A stretch of 64,000 nt of DNA from Enterobacter asburiae (GTDB taxonomy: Bacteria; Pseudomonadota; Gammaproteobacteria; Enterobacterales; Enterobacteriaceae), in NCBI GenBank assembly GCA_011754535.1, contig JAAQVN010000001.1, positions 124,001 through 188,000 on the forward strand, written 5' to 3'. Positions 43,559 to 53,402 of this stretch are shown piece by piece (positions within the stretch are counted from its first letter, which is position 1; each line of letters starts with the position of its first letter). The notes under the pieces are model-generated. The model worked only from the letters and a program-made list of their open reading frames with translations. It did not search any database and was not told the origin of the DNA. A program made the position numbers and the translations under genes.

Positions 43559-43584
43559 AAAAAGGGGCCCGTGGCCCCTTTTTT
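43559..43584. terminator. Bidirectional terminator between tdh and the following glycosyltransferase-like gene
   Basis: AAAAGGGGCC/GGCCCCTTTT stem with a very short loop and A/T runs on both sides, between the convergent stops of tdh and the gene at 43583. It should work for both strands. Confidence 0.92.
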
Positions 43585-44497
43585 ACTGATTCTTTTTCTC
43601 TTCGTCCGTCAGGTAACGCACCTTGCGGGTGTAGTCCTGACCTTTGAATAACAGCTTATTATCTGGCGATTCAAGATACTTCTGCCATTCGGAAAGTGGG
43701 AAACCACCGTGCGCGCCAATCACCTCTTTCGGCACAACAGCTTCCTGTCCGCCGATCTTCTTGGACACCGGCCAGTTCATCCAGTCGCCCAGATTAACCG
43801 TTTTTAAATCCAGCATGTCCAGCAGCGCGGCGAGCGGCAGCTGATCGGTTGGCGGCTGCGTGTCGTCCATCAGTTCCCAGGTATCCTGGAACAGCGTCAG
43901 CCACAGCGGGCAGATACGGCGCCAGGTCTTTTTGGTGGCCGCAAGAAACGCGCCGTTAACGTGATCGACCAGATACGGGCGCACCGTCTCTTTGTAATAC
44001 GCCGGCACTTTCTCCGCTGGCGCACCGTCCAGCTTGGCAATCATTTTGCCCTGACGGAAGCTGGAGTAGATGTGCATATCGGCCATGTTAATTTCCGGCA
44101 TTTTCAGCAGGTTGAGATCGGAATCGATCATCAATACGCCTTCACCGCGCGCCTGTAACGGGGCGTTCAGCTTCACCAGACGGCTGAGGTAGATCTGCTT
44201 ATAGCGGTAACTTTCCTCGCGTACCGGAAGGGTAAGCGTGACGACGCGGGTCTTTGGCGGGAGTTCGCCGAAAGCGGATTCAGGCTGATCGCTGACGATA
44301 ACAATTTCGCTGACGTCGGTGGCATAACGTTCTGCAAATGTCGCTGACAACAACGCTTCTTCAACGAAATCCGCGCCCGTACACGGGATCACGATGGAGT
44401 CCACCGCAACGAGATCGCGCGTAACCGGAAGGGAAGCGTACGGAATGTTATGTCGCCCGGTGATGTGGCGGTAGCGAGCATTCAGGAATTTAAACAT
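43583..44497 (-). CDS. Putative nucleotide-sugar-dependent glycosyltransferase, unassigned
   Basis: A 304-residue soluble protein that I do not recognise by name. The N-terminal half looks like a GT-A fold: a VDSIVIPCTGADFVEEALL strand-loop, then EIVIVSDQPESAFG and a candidate DxD motif in LMIDSDLNLLKMP near residue 125. The C-terminal part has YLVDHVNGAFLAATKKTW and ends in a lysine-rich tail. It is the last gene of a leftward series gpmM-envC-yibQ-GT4-this gene, with a 15-bp gap before it. In E. coli the equivalent site holds waaH (yibD). A role in LPS or another surface glycan is likely but unproven. Confidence 0.7.
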   Translation of the reverse strand: MFKFLNARYRHITGRHNIPYASLPVTRDLVAVDSIVIPCTGADFVEEALLSATFAERYATDVSEIVIVSDQPESAFGELPPKTRVVTLTLPVREESYRYKQIYLSRLVKLNAPLQARGEGVLMIDSDLNLLKMPEINMADMHIYSSFRQGKMIAKLDGAPAEKVPAYYKETVRPYLVDHVNGAFLAATKKTWRRICPLWLTLFQDTWELMDDTQPPTDQLPLAALLDMLDLKTVNLGDWMNWPVSKKIGGQEAVVPKEVIGAHGGFPLSEWQKYLESPDNKLLFKGQDYTRKVRYLTDEEKKNQ

Positions 44498-44512
44498 GTT
44501 GTTCTCGTTTGG

Positions 44513-45718
44513 TTATTGCGCGCCAAGAACGGCCTCGACACCGTTAACATAGCTTTCAATGGCATACACGTTGCAGACATTCTGATGCGCAGCCGCGGCG
44601 AGCCGGGCGCGCAGATCGGGATCCTGCCAGATATTATCCAGATGTTGAGCAAGTTTCGATACATCGCTCCACGGGAAAAGCAGCCCGGTCGCCTCGTGGT
44701 CGATCAATTCTGCCGTGCCGGTCACCTTTGAACCAATGACGGGGATGTTCAGCAGCATCGCTTCCAGCACGACTCGGGGCAAGCCTTCGCTCTGCGAGGC
44801 CAGAATAAACGCGTCGAAGGTAGCGAGGTAGTCAAAAGGCGTGTTCTGGAAACCGGTAAAAATCACGTGCCCGGCAATACCCAGCGCCTCAGCCTGTGCC
44901 GCCAGCGCGCCGCGTTCAGCCCCTTCACCGACCAGCACCATCTTCCATTTTGCCTGCGGATGCTGCTGGTTGAACTGCGCCAGCGCCGCCAGCGTATGGT
45001 GGTTAGCCTTGCGGGGGATCAGCGATCCAATGCTGCCGAACACAAAGGTGTCGTCATCAATGTTCAGACGATGACGCATGGCGCGTCGGTCGGGCAAAGG
45101 CTGGTGGATGTCGATGGCATTGTTCACCGTTGTACACAGCTCGGGCCGGACGCCATGCTGAAGTAACACGCGCTCGACGCCGTGCGAAACGGCGATGATT
45201 TTTGTGGCATGGGCATTCACCAGCTTTACCAGCGGCGGCGTCAGCACTGGTTCAATCCGGCAGTGCTGAATTATCCGCGCATGCAGCTTCGCGCCCGCCA
45301 GGTAACCCTCTTCGTTAGAGCCTGGCTGGTTGTTCATGTACAGCGTATCGAAACCGCCTTCCCGGAAAATCGTCTCGATCTTGCGGACGTTAGGGCGAAT
45401 GCGCCAGAGGGTATCAACATGGCGCGTAAGCGCCTTCCGGGCGCTGCGGGAGAAAAACAGCAGGCTGCGGCCCAGCTCTTTTGCGATTTTCGCCCATGCG
45501 GGCTGTTTATGCTGGGGAATGACAATTAAGGGAATGCCAATGCCGTTCAGCACCTGACCGATGGTTTGCCCTTCGGCCCGACTGTAGTCGCTGTAAAAAC
45601 AACAGGTAATATCGAACTTCTCGCGGTTAATGCGCTTCAGAAGTTCGAGCATGCTGTTGGTGCCTCCTCCCCACTCTTTACCGGTATCGAGGAGCAGAAT
45701 TTTGTGTCGTTGCGGCAT
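44513..45718 (-). CDS. Family 4 glycosyltransferase, unassigned
   Basis: A 401-residue GT-B glycosyltransferase. The N-domain begins HKILLLDTGKEWGGGTNSML. The C-domain has VFGSIGSLIPRKANHHTL, LVGEGAERGAL, and ASQSEGLPRVVLEAMLLNIPVIGS, which contains the GT4 EX7E catalytic element. It starts 20 bp after the yibQ stop and precedes a second transferase-like gene by 15 bp, so both may be cotranscribed with gpmM-envC-yibQ. The acceptor is unknown; core LPS modification is the simplest guess given the nearby waa cluster, but enterobacterial common antigen or another glycan is not excluded. Confidence 0.8.
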   Translation of the reverse strand: MPQRHKILLLDTGKEWGGGTNSMLELLKRINREKFDITCCFYSDYSRAEGQTIGQVLNGIGIPLIVIPQHKQPAWAKIAKELGRSLLFFSRSARKALTRHVDTLWRIRPNVRKIETIFREGGFDTLYMNNQPGSNEEGYLAGAKLHARIIQHCRIEPVLTPPLVKLVNAHATKIIAVSHGVERVLLQHGVRPELCTTVNNAIDIHQPLPDRRAMRHRLNIDDDTFVFGSIGSLIPRKANHHTLAALAQFNQQHPQAKWKMVLVGEGAERGALAAQAEALGIAGHVIFTGFQNTPFDYLATFDAFILASQSEGLPRVVLEAMLLNIPVIGSKVTGTAELIDHEATGLLFPWSDVSKLAQHLDNIWQDPDLRARLAAAAHQNVCNVYAIESYVNGVEAVLGAQ

Positions 45719-45738
45719 TGTTCTACCTTAATCGCCTG

Positions 45739-46689
45739 TCACTGGGAGTGGTTCGCTGAGACTTTCTTACCCCATCCCTGCCACTGGTGCTGGAAGTATT
45801 GCACCAGCGTACTCTGGCTCACGCTTTCGCTGATTACCGTGAAGAAGCGGGTTGCATGCACCGGTTCAGGCGGTTGTTTCAGCGTGCAGTTCTTCACGCC
45901 GCGGAACGGATTGCGCGGCTGCGTTGCCGGAGGTTGAGCGCTACCCGGACGAGACGTGTCTACCTGCGGTTCATTGAGCAGATCGCTCGGGCGTACCAGC
46001 GTGATGTCGGCAGGCAGGGAGGGCAACATCTGCTGTAGAACGCGCACCGTTGAAGGATGCGGGTGCCCAATGGCAATAGCCGAACCGTTACGGCGCGCCA
46101 GCGCTACCGCGCGGTTAAACTGCACGCGGATATCCGCTTCATTCTGGGAGTCGTCCAGGAAGACTTTACGCTTAATGACCTTTACACCCGTCCCCTGAGC
46201 GGCCCGCATCGCCTGGCTGTTGCCGATGGTCATGCTGTCGAGGAAGTAGAGATTGTAACGTTCCAGCGCCTGCATCACTTTCAGCATTCCATACAGGCTG
46301 GAGGTCATCGCGCTGCCCATATGGTTGTTCAGGCCTACGGCATACGGAACTTTGTTGTAGGCGTCACGGATGATGCGCTCGATCTCATCGCTGCTCATAT
46401 CCGGGCGCAGGGTATCTTTTTCCAGCGGCTGCTTGCTAAGCGGGGCCATTGGCAGATGAATAAGCACCTGATGACCGCTGTTGTGGGCTTTGGTAGCCAT
46501 CTCGTGCGCGTGTGGCGCATTGGGCAGGACGGCGACGGAGATGGCTGACGGCATCGCCAGCACCTGATTTTCATAGTGCGGACGATAACCGAAGTCATCA
46601 ATCACAATCGCGAGTTTGCCTGCATAAGCTGGTGCAGCCAGCGCCAGCGCGCTGACGACGGAGAGAATCATTCGACGAAACTGAAGCAA
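45739..46689 (-). CDS. yibQ: YibQ, divergent polysaccharide deacetylase family protein
   Basis: A 316-residue protein with an N-terminal signal peptide (MILSVVSALALAAPAYA around residues 7-23), so probably periplasmic. The divergent polysaccharide deacetylase (DUF610) fold shows KLAIVIDDFGYRPHYENQ, LIHLPMAPLSK, and VGLNNHMGSAMT, with HPHPSTVRVLQQ near the C-terminal end of the domain. Substrate unknown, though linkage to EnvC suggests a cell-wall role. It begins 3 bp after the envC stop. The C-terminal ~80 residues are Pro/Gln-rich and low in conservation. Confidence 0.9.
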   Translation of the reverse strand: MLQFRRMILSVVSALALAAPAYAGKLAIVIDDFGYRPHYENQVLAMPSAISVAVLPNAPHAHEMATKAHNSGHQVLIHLPMAPLSKQPLEKDTLRPDMSSDEIERIIRDAYNKVPYAVGLNNHMGSAMTSSLYGMLKVMQALERYNLYFLDSMTIGNSQAMRAAQGTGVKVIKRKVFLDDSQNEADIRVQFNRAVALARRNGSAIAIGHPHPSTVRVLQQMLPSLPADITLVRPSDLLNEPQVDTSRPGSAQPPATQPRNPFRGVKNCTLKQPPEPVHATRFFTVISESVSQSTLVQYFQHQWQGWGKKVSANHSQ

Positions 46690-46692
46690 AAC

Positions 46693-47976
46693 TTATCTTC
46701 CCAACCACGGCTGTGGATTGACCGCCTGACCCTGACGACGAATTTCGAAATAGAGTGACGGGCGGCCCTGACCGCCACTGCTGCCCACAAGGGCGATGGG
46801 TTGGCCGGCGCGCACCTGCGTGCCGACGCTGACCAGCGCGCTCTGGTTGTAGCCGTAAAGACTCATGTCGCCTTTACCGTGCTCGACCACCACCACAAGC
46901 CCGTAACCCTGCAGCCAGTCGGCCAGAATCACGCGGCCATCGGCGATGGCTTTCACTTCGCTACCTTCAGACGCACCGATAACGATCCCTTTCCAACGTA
47001 GCTCACCCTGCAGCTGTTCGCCATAGCGATGCAAAATAGAACCGCGAACGGGCCAGTATGCCTGACCGCGAGGGGAGCCCAGGCCACCGGTACGCGACAT
47101 GAGGGAACGTTCGCTCTCGCTTGGCTTGTAGGTGGTTCCTTTGCGGGAGGCTTCCTGCTGCTTGTCGCGAACCGCCTGCGCTTCGCGCGCCTCTTTTTCG
47201 GCGCGCGCTTTCGCCGCCGCTTCCGCACGGGCGATGCTGTTACGCAGTTTGGATTCGTTGGCGCGCATTTCGCTCAGCTGGCTTTGTCCTGCCTGAATGG
47301 AGGACTCAAGACCGGACAGGGTTTTCTTGCGCTCGTTACGGGCCTGCTCAAGTTTCGCCTGCTGCGCTTTTTGTTCGTAGAGCAACGTCTGTTGCTGGCT
47401 CTGCTTCTCTTCCAGCTCCGCTTTTTGGGTGGAGACCTCTTCGCGCGTCTGCTTCAGCTGCGCGATAGTCTCCTGACGCGCCTGGTTGAGATAGCCGAAG
47501 TAGGCCTGCAGGCGCTGGCCACGTTGGCTCTCTTCGCCGCTGAGAATCAGCTGGAGTCCGGTATGTTCACCCTGGCGGAATGCAGCATCCAGCTGTGCCG
47601 CGAGGTTGCGCTCCTGCGCATCACGCTGGCGCTCCAGTTTGGCAATCGACGCGTTCATCTCGTCGATCTGTTTGTTCAACTCGGCGAGGGTGTTTTGCGT
47701 TTCACGGAGTTTACGTGCGGCAGCGGAGATGGCCTCTTCCTGCTGCTTAAGCTGGGCGAGCAGGGCGGAGCGCTGCTGTTGCTGCTGGCGTACCGCACGC
47801 TCTTTGGCGGCGATATCGGCCTGAATGGATTTTAGCTGGTCGCGGTCATCCGCGTGGGCGGATGCGGCGCACAGCAATACGCCAGCGCTGAGTGCGCTGG
47901 CGTAAAACAGAGGTCTGACTGATAACCTAAGCGGCTTCACGACCCATGTGATTGAAAAAATCGCCTTTCCCCTCAT
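46693..47976 (-). CDS. envC: Murein hydrolase activator EnvC
   Basis: Periplasmic divisome protein that activates the amidases AmiA and AmiB for septal peptidoglycan splitting, controlled by FtsEX. It is 427 residues: a signal sequence (FYASALSAGVLLCAASAHA), a long coiled coil (about residues 45-290, Gln/Arg/Glu/Ala-rich) and a C-terminal LytM domain (KGIVIGASEGSEVKAIADG...). The LytM domain is degenerate in this family and activates rather than cleaves. The ATG at 47976 has no clear ribosome-binding site; an in-frame GTG twelve codons later is an alternative. It lies between gpmM and yibQ. Confidence 0.95.
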   Translation of the reverse strand: MRGKAIFSITWVVKPLRLSVRPLFYASALSAGVLLCAASAHADDRDQLKSIQADIAAKERAVRQQQQQRSALLAQLKQQEEAISAAARKLRETQNTLAELNKQIDEMNASIAKLERQRDAQERNLAAQLDAAFRQGEHTGLQLILSGEESQRGQRLQAYFGYLNQARQETIAQLKQTREEVSTQKAELEEKQSQQQTLLYEQKAQQAKLEQARNERKKTLSGLESSIQAGQSQLSEMRANESKLRNSIARAEAAAKARAEKEAREAQAVRDKQQEASRKGTTYKPSESERSLMSRTGGLGSPRGQAYWPVRGSILHRYGEQLQGELRWKGIVIGASEGSEVKAIADGRVILADWLQGYGLVVVVEHGKGDMSLYGYNQSALVSVGTQVRAGQPIALVGSSGGQGRPSLYFEIRRQGQAVNPQPWLGR

Positions 47977-47985
47977 GGGGAGCGA

Positions 47986-49530
47986 TTATTCCACGATGAA
48001 CAGCGGCTTACCAGTCATCTCTTCAGGGATCGGCATGCCCATCAGCGACAACATGGTTGGCGCGATGTCGGAAAGCTTGCCGCCTTCCACTGCTTTCAGT
48101 GATTTATCACCCACATAAATCAGCGGAACAGGCAGGTTGGTATGCGCGGTGTGTGCCTGGCCGGTTGCCGGGTCGCGCATCTGCTCGGCGTTACCGTGGT
48201 CAGCGGTGATCAACAGCTGGCCGCCCACAGATTCAACCGCTTTTGCTACCTGCTCAACGCAATGGTCCAGCGCTTCAACCGCTTTCACCGCCGCTTCCAT
48301 CACGCCGGTATGGCCGACCATGTCGCCGTTCGGATAGTTACAGATGATAGTGTCGTACTTGCCGCTTTCGATCGCGGCCACCAGTTTTTCGGTCAGTTCG
48401 GCAGAGCTCATCTCTGGCTGCAGATCGTAAGTGGCGACTTTCGGCGAGTTGATCAGAATGCGCTCTTCGCCTTTAAACGGCTCTTCAACGCCGCCGTTAA
48501 AGAAGAAGGTCACGTGCGCATACTTCTCAGTTTCGGAGATACGCAGCTGGGTTTTGTCGTTCTTCGCCATCCACTCGCCGAAGGTATTTTCCAGCGAGGC
48601 AGGTGGGTAAGCGCAAGGCGCGTTGATATCTGCCGCATATTCGGTCAGCTGGATGAAGTTGATGTTCACCACTTTCTTACGGGCAAAGCCGTCGAAATCG
48701 CTGTTGACGAACGCACGGGTGATTTCGCGCGCGCGGTCAGCGCGGAAGTTCATGAAGATCAGCGCGTCGCCATCTTCCATCGCGGCATCGGCCTGGCCTT
48801 CAGCGCGGATCACGCTCGCTTTCACGAATTCATCGTTTTCATCACGCGCGTATGCGGCTTCCAGGGCTTCAACGGCGGTCGCGAACTGGAACTCACCTTT
48901 TGCCAGGGTCATCAGGTCATAGGCCTGTTCAACGCGATCCCAGCGGTTGTCGCGGTCCATAGCGTAGTAACGGCCAATGATGGAGGCCACGCGGCCTTTG
49001 CCCAGCGCGGCGAATTTGTCTTCGAAAGCTTTCAGGGAGCCTTCTGCGCTGCGCGGTGGCGTATCGCGACCGTCCAGGAAGGCGTGCAGGTAGATTTTTT
49101 CCGCACCGCGTTCAGCGGCCAGCTCAACCATCGCCATGATGTGATCTTCATGGCTGTGCACGCCGCCCGCGGAGAGCAGACCCATGATGTGCACCGCTTT
49201 ACCTGCTGCAACGGCTTTATCTACCGCACCGCAGAGAACCGTGTTCGCGAAGAAGGTGCGTTCTTTGATTTCGACGTCCAGACGGGTCAGGTCCTGATAC
49301 ACGATACGGCCTGCGCCCAGGTTAACGTGACCGACTTCGGAGTTGCCCATCTGGCGATCCGGCAGGCCGACTTCCAGACCGGATGCATCAATCAGGGTAT
49401 GCGGACGTTTTGCCCACAGCGCATCCATTACCGGGGTTTTTGCGTTGAAAATAGCGTTATCCTGGCTGTCTTCGCGGTAGCCATAGCCATCCAGAATCAC
49501 CAGTACCATAGGTTTTTTAGAAACCGACAT
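47986..49530 (-). CDS. gpmM: 2,3-bisphosphoglycerate-independent phosphoglycerate mutase
   Basis: Mn2+-dependent phosphoglycerate mutase of glycolysis, alkaline-phosphatase superfamily. It is 514 residues from the ATG at 49530 ([17 protein letters not shown]), with GAGG 8 bp upstream; the longer open frame is not conserved. The catalytic serine lies in [11 protein letters not shown], and the metal ligands include VLVILDGYG and [10 protein letters not shown]. It is the first gene of gpmM-envC-yibQ, divergent from yibN. Confidence 0.97.
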   Translation of the reverse strand: MSVSKKPMVLVILDGYGYREDSQDNAIFNAKTPVMDALWAKRPHTLIDASGLEVGLPDRQMGNSEVGHVNLGAGRIVYQDLTRLDVEIKERTFFANTVLCGAVDKAVAAGKAVHIMGLLSAGGVHSHEDHIMAMVELAAERGAEKIYLHAFLDGRDTPPRSAEGSLKAFEDKFAALGKGRVASIIGRYYAMDRDNRWDRVEQAYDLMTLAKGEFQFATAVEALEAAYARDENDEFVKASVIRAEGQADAAMEDGDALIFMNFRADRAREITRAFVNSDFDGFARKKVVNINFIQLTEYAADINAPCAYPPASLENTFGEWMAKNDKTQLRISETEKYAHVTFFFNGGVEEPFKGEERILINSPKVATYDLQPEMSSAELTEKLVAAIESGKYDTIICNYPNGDMVGHTGVMEAAVKAVEALDHCVEQVAKAVESVGGQLLITADHGNAEQMRDPATGQAHTAHTNLPVPLIYVGDKSLKAVEGGKLSDIAPTMLSLMGMPIPEEMTGKPLFIVE

Positions 49531-49776
49531 TGCAACAACCTCATGCTCAAGAGTCAAAATTTGCGTAATTTTACTACAGCTGAATCGATCAAATAGCCGC
49601 AGAAGATCAAAGAAAGCGCGGGGGCAAGATGCTGACCGGACCATTTTGAGGCATTTTTTTAGGTGGCATGCCGCAGAAAATGGATTAGGTTATGGTCGCT
49701 GGCTGTATTTGCCAGAACGCACAGGTATACTCCTGTCCTGGTTTTTTTATCACTTAGTCGGGAGTAGTTACCCTCC

Positions 49777-50208
49777 ATGCAAGAAATTATGCAATTCGTT
49801 AGCCGCCATCCGGTTCTGAGCATCGCGTGGATTGGCCTGCTGGCTGCTGTACTGTTCACCACATTTAAGAGCCTGACGTCTAAGATTAAGGTTATCACCC
49901 GTGGTGAAGCGACGCGTCTGATTAACAAAGAAGACGCCGTTGTTGTCGATCTGCGTCAGCGTGACGATTTCCGTAAAGGTCACATTGCCGGCGCAATCAA
50001 CCTGTTGCCAGCTGAAATCAAAGCGAACAACGTGGGTGAGCTTGAGAAACACAAAGCTCAGCCCATTATTGTTGTGGATGCGACCGGTATGCAGGCGCAG
50101 GAATCTGCCAGCGCGCTTTATAAAGCGGGCTTCGAAAACGTAACGGTACTGAAAGAAGGTATTTCCGGCTGGAGCGGGGAAAATCTTCCTTTGGTTCGTG
50201 GTAAATAA
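49777..50208 (+). CDS. yibN: YibN, membrane-anchored rhodanese-fold protein without cysteine
   Basis: A 143-residue protein with an N-terminal membrane helix (residues ~12-30, [18 protein letters not shown]) and a rhodanese domain ([20 protein letters not shown]...[12 protein letters not shown]). The position of the catalytic cysteine loop reads [12 protein letters not shown], and the whole protein contains no cysteine, so it cannot be a normal sulfurtransferase. E. coli YibN also has an atypical loop there and is reported to associate with the Sec/YidC machinery, which would fit its place before grxC-secB. It is 11 bp before grxC. Confidence 0.93.
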   Translation: MQEIMQFVSRHPVLSIAWIGLLAAVLFTTFKSLTSKIKVITRGEATRLINKEDAVVVDLRQRDDFRKGHIAGAINLLPAEIKANNVGELEKHKAQPIIVVDATGMQAQESASALYKAGFENVTVLKEGISGWSGENLPLVRGK

Positions 50209-50219
50209 GGAGTTCAGTC

Positions 50220-50471
50220 ATGGCCAATATTGAGATCTACACCAAAGCGACGTGCCCGTTCTGCCATCGTGCGAAAGCGCTGCTGAGCAGCAAAGGCGTC
50301 ACGTTCCAGGAATTGCCTATCGACGGTGACGCGATCAAACGCGAAGAGATGATCCAACGTAGTGGTCGTACGACGGTTCCGCAGATTTTTATTGATGCGC
50401 AGCACATTGGCGGCTGTGATGACTTGTATGCGCTCGACGCCCGTGGTGGACTCGATCCGCTGCTGAGCTAA
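50220..50471 (+). CDS. grxC: Glutaredoxin 3
   Basis: An 83-residue glutathione-dependent thiol-disulfide oxidoreductase. The active site is C12-P-F-C15 in [11 protein letters not shown], followed by the cis-proline TVPQIF and the GG CDDL glutathione-binding segment. GGAG lies just upstream of the ATG at 50220. It is second in yibN-grxC-secB-gpsA. It matches E. coli Grx3 in length and sequence. Confidence 0.97.
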   Translation: MANIEIYTKATCPFCHRAKALLSSKGVTFQELPIDGDAIKREEMIQRSGRTTVPQIFIDAQHIGGCDDLYALDARGGLDPLLS

Positions 50472-50503
50472 GAGACTTTAGGACAATTAAAAAGGGTATT
50501 TCC

Positions 50504-50971
50504 ATGTCAGAACAAAACAACACCGAAATGACTTTCCAGATCCAGCGTATCTACACCAAGGATGTCTCTTTCGAAGCGCCAAATGCGCCGCACGTTTTCC
50601 AGAAAGATTGGCAGCCAGAGGTTAAACTTGATCTGGATACCGCATCCACCCAGCTGGCGGATGACGTGTATGAAGTCGTACTGCGTGTGACCGTGACCGC
50701 CTCTCTGGGCGAAGAAACTGCATTCCTGTGTGAAGTACAGCAGGGCGGTATCTTCTCCATTGGCGGCATCGAAGGCAACCAGATGGCGCATTGCCTGGGT
50801 GCATACTGCCCGAACATCCTGTTCCCGTATGCCCGTGAATGTATCACCAGCCTGGTTTCTCGCGGTACATTCCCGCAACTGAACCTTGCGCCAGTGAACT
50901 TTGATGCGCTGTTCATGAACTATCTGCAGCAGCAGGCTGGCGAAGGTGCCGAACAACATCAGGATGCCTGA
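50504..50971 (+). CDS. secB: Protein-export chaperone SecB
   Basis: Homotetrameric cytoplasmic chaperone that keeps preproteins unfolded and delivers them to SecA. It is 155 residues, beginning [20 protein letters not shown], with the conserved [15 protein letters not shown] and [13 protein letters not shown] segments and an acidic C-terminus. It is third in yibN-grxC-secB-gpsA; its TGA stop shares one base with the gpsA start (TGATG), so gpsA translation is coupled. Confidence 0.97.
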   Translation: MSEQNNTEMTFQIQRIYTKDVSFEAPNAPHVFQKDWQPEVKLDLDTASTQLADDVYEVVLRVTVTASLGEETAFLCEVQQGGIFSIGGIEGNQMAHCLGAYCPNILFPYARECITSLVSRGTFPQLNLAPVNFDALFMNYLQQQAGEGAEQHQDA

Positions 50972-51990
50972 TGAGCACTGTTAATGCGTCAATGACTGTG
51001 ATCGGTGCCGGCTCATACGGCACCGCTCTTGCCATCACGCTGGCAAGAAATGGTCACGATGTGGTCCTGTGGGGCCACGATCCAAAACATATCGCCACGC
51101 TGCAGCGCGACCGTTGCAATGTGGCGTTTCTCCCGGACGTTCCGTTCCCTGACTCTCTGCACCTGGAAAGCGATCTGGCGACCGCGCTGGCGGCCAGCCG
51201 CAACATTCTGATTGTGGTCCCGAGCCATGTCTTTGGCGACGTGCTGCATCAGATTAAGCCGCTGATGCGCCCGGATGCGCGTATTGTCTGGGCAACCAAA
51301 GGGCTGGAAGCGGAGAGCGGACGCCTGCTGCAGGACGTTGCCCGCGAAGCGCTGGGTGATGAGATCCCGCTTGCGGTCATCTCTGGCCCGACCTTTGCCA
51401 AAGAGCTGGCTGCGGGCCTGCCGACGGCGATCTCGCTGGCATCCACTGACCAGGCCTTCTCCGACGATCTTCAGCAACTGCTGCACTGCGGCAAGAGCTT
51501 CCGCGTCTACAGCAACCCCGATTTTATCGGCGTGCAACTGGGCGGCGCGGTGAAGAACGTGATTGCGATTGGCGCCGGGATGTCAGACGGCATTGGTTTT
51601 GGTGCCAACGCGCGTACGGCGTTGATTACCCGCGGCTTAACCGAAATGTCCCGTCTGGGCGAAGCGCTGGGCGCCGATCCGGCCACCTTTATGGGAATGG
51701 CGGGTCTGGGCGACCTGGTGCTGACCTGTACCGACAACCAGTCTCGTAACCGCCGCTTTGGCATGATGCTCGGACAGGGCAGCGATGTAAAAAGCGCGCA
51801 GGAGAAGATTGGACAGGTGGTGGAAGGCTACCGCAATACCAAAGAAGTTCGCGAGTTGGCGCACCGGTTTGGTGTCGAAATGCCAATAACCGAGGAAATT
51901 TATCAGGTATTGTATTGCGGAAAAAATGCGCGCGAGGCAGCATTGACCTTATTAGGTCGTGCGCGCAAGGACGAGCGCAGCAGTAACTAG
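50971..51990 (+). CDS. gpsA: Glycerol-3-phosphate dehydrogenase [NAD(P)+]
   Basis: Reduces dihydroxyacetone phosphate to sn-glycerol-3-phosphate, the backbone for phospholipid synthesis. It is 339 residues (E. coli 339). The NAD(P)-binding motif [10 protein letters not shown] is at residues ~11-20, with the catalytic lysine region [13 protein letters not shown] and a C-terminal helical domain. Its start overlaps the secB stop by one base. It is followed by cysE after 75 bp. Confidence 0.97.
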   Translation: MSTVNASMTVIGAGSYGTALAITLARNGHDVVLWGHDPKHIATLQRDRCNVAFLPDVPFPDSLHLESDLATALAASRNILIVVPSHVFGDVLHQIKPLMRPDARIVWATKGLEAESGRLLQDVAREALGDEIPLAVISGPTFAKELAAGLPTAISLASTDQAFSDDLQQLLHCGKSFRVYSNPDFIGVQLGGAVKNVIAIGAGMSDGIGFGANARTALITRGLTEMSRLGEALGADPATFMGMAGLGDLVLTCTDNQSRNRRFGMMLGQGSDVKSAQEKIGQVVEGYRNTKEVRELAHRFGVEMPITEEIYQVLYCGKNAREAALTLLGRARKDERSSN

Positions 51991-52065
51991 TCGGAACCGT
52001 TGTCACCTGAATGACCCAGCCAGCGCAGAACTGGCTGGTCATTATACTATCGTCTGGAGTTAGCA

Positions 52066-52887
52066 ATGCCGTGTGAAGAACTGGATATCGTCTGGAATAA
52101 TATTAAAGCCGAAGCCCGGGCGCTGGCCGACTGTGAGCCAATGCTGGCCAGTTTTTACCACGCGACGTTACTCAAGCACGAAAATCTCGGCAGCGCGCTG
52201 AGCTACATGCTCGCCAATAAGCTGGCTTCCTCCATCATGCCGGCTATCGCCATCCGTGAAGTGGTTGAAGAGGCTTACGCCGCTGACCCGGAAATGATCG
52301 CCTCTGCCGCCTGCGATATCCAGGCCGTGCGCACCCGTGACCCGGCGGTCGATAAATACTCCACGCCGCTACTGTACCTGAAAGGCTTCCACGCCCTGCA
52401 GGCTTACCGCATCGGCCACTGGTTATGGAATGAAGGCCGCCGCGCGCTGGCGATCTTCCTGCAAAACCAGGTCTCCGTGACGTTCCAGGTCGATATTCAC
52501 CCGGCGGCGAAGATTGGCCGCGGGATCATGCTCGACCACGCCACCGGCATTGTGGTGGGTGAAACGGCGGTGATTGAAGATGATGTCTCGATCCTCCAGT
52601 CGGTTACTCTGGGCGGTACCGGTAAAACCAGCGGCGATCGCCACCCGAAAATTCGTGAGGGGGTGATGATTGGCGCGGGCGCTAAAATTCTCGGCAATAT
52701 TGAAGTCGGGCGCGGTGCGAAGATTGGCGCCGGGTCGGTTGTGCTCCAGCCCGTGCCGCCGCACACCACTGCCGCTGGCGTACCGGCGCGCATCGTCGGT
52801 AAACCAGACAGCGATAAGCCGTCCATGGACATGGATCAGCACTTCAACGGCATTCACCATACCTTCGAGTATGGTGACGGCATTTAA
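52066..52887 (+). CDS. cysE: Serine O-acetyltransferase
   Basis: Acetylates serine to O-acetylserine, the first committed step of cysteine synthesis and target of cysteine feedback. It is 273 residues with an N-terminal helical domain and a C-terminal left-handed beta-helix of hexapeptide repeats (from about residue 140: [22 protein letters not shown]...). The chain ends in ...YGDGI; the terminal Ile is needed for docking to CysK. It overlaps the convergent trmL stop by 4 bp. Confidence 0.97.
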   Translation: MPCEELDIVWNNIKAEARALADCEPMLASFYHATLLKHENLGSALSYMLANKLASSIMPAIAIREVVEEAYAADPEMIASAACDIQAVRTRDPAVDKYSTPLLYLKGFHALQAYRIGHWLWNEGRRALAIFLQNQVSVTFQVDIHPAAKIGRGIMLDHATGIVVGETAVIEDDVSILQSVTLGGTGKTSGDRHPKIREGVMIGAGAKILGNIEVGRGAKIGAGSVVLQPVPPHTTAAGVPARIVGKPDSDKPSMDMDQHFNGIHHTFEYGDGI

Positions 52888-53357
52888 CTTCTTAAAATGG
52901 CGCCGGGATAACCCAGCTGGCGCCAGGCTTCATACACCACCACCGACACCGCGTTTGACAGGTTCATGCTGCGGCTGTCCGGCATCATCGGAATACGGAT
53001 TTTTTGCTCAGCGGGCAGAGCATCCAGAATCGTGGCCGGCAGGCCGCGGGTTTCCGGGCCAAACATCAGATAGTCACCTTCCTGATAGCACACGGCGCTG
53101 TGCGCTGGCGTGCCTTTGGTGGTCAGGGCGAACATGCGCTGCGGCTTCTCCGCTTCCAGAAACGCGGCGTAATCGTGATGGCGAACCACGGCGGTAAATT
53201 CATGGTAATCCAGCCCCGCGCGGCGCAGACGTTTGTCGTCCCACGTAAAGCCCATCGGCTCGATGATATGCAGGCGAAAACCGGTGTTTGCGCACAGGCG
53301 GATGATATTGCCGGTATTTGGCGGAATTTCTGGTTCGAATAAAACGATGTTAAGCAT
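52884..53357 (-). CDS. trmL: tRNA (cytidine/uridine-34-2'-O)-methyltransferase TrmL
   Basis: Small SPOUT methyltransferase that 2'-O-methylates the wobble base of two tRNA-Leu species. It is 157 residues (E. coli YibK 157), starting [22 protein letters not shown]. The knot motifs include [10 protein letters not shown] and [23 protein letters not shown]. The ribosome-binding site AAGGGGG is buried in a hairpin at 53359-53382 immediately before the ATG. It lies downstream of an MFS gene on the same strand (45 bp gap) and converges with cysE. Confidence 0.96.
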   Translation of the reverse strand: MLNIVLFEPEIPPNTGNIIRLCANTGFRLHIIEPMGFTWDDKRLRRAGLDYHEFTAVVRHHDYAAFLEAEKPQRMFALTTKGTPAHSAVCYQEGDYLMFGPETRGLPATILDALPAEQKIRIPMMPDSRSMNLSNAVSVVVYEAWRQLGYPGAILRS

Positions 53358-53358
53358 G

Positions 53359-53382
53359 CTGCCCCCTTAATTGCGGGGGCAG
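53359..53382 (-). promoter_or_regulatory. Hairpin sequestering the trmL ribosome-binding site
   Basis: An 8-bp perfect inverted repeat, CTGCCCCC/GGGGGCAG, with an 8-nt loop. The 3' arm on the transcript contains the AAGGGGG Shine-Dalgarno region of trmL and ends one base before its ATG. No T run follows, which argues against an ordinary terminator for the upstream MFS gene and for a translational-control or processing role. Function is inferred. Confidence 0.6.
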
Positions 53383-53402
53383 AATAGCAGAAAAGAGAGG
53401 AA

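Noticed and set aside
48142..49596. A 484-codon plus-strand open frame opposite gpmM
   Set aside because: It mirrors gpmM exactly; gpmM has full-length homology, a good ribosome-binding site and active-site motifs. No independent start signal or recognisable domain.
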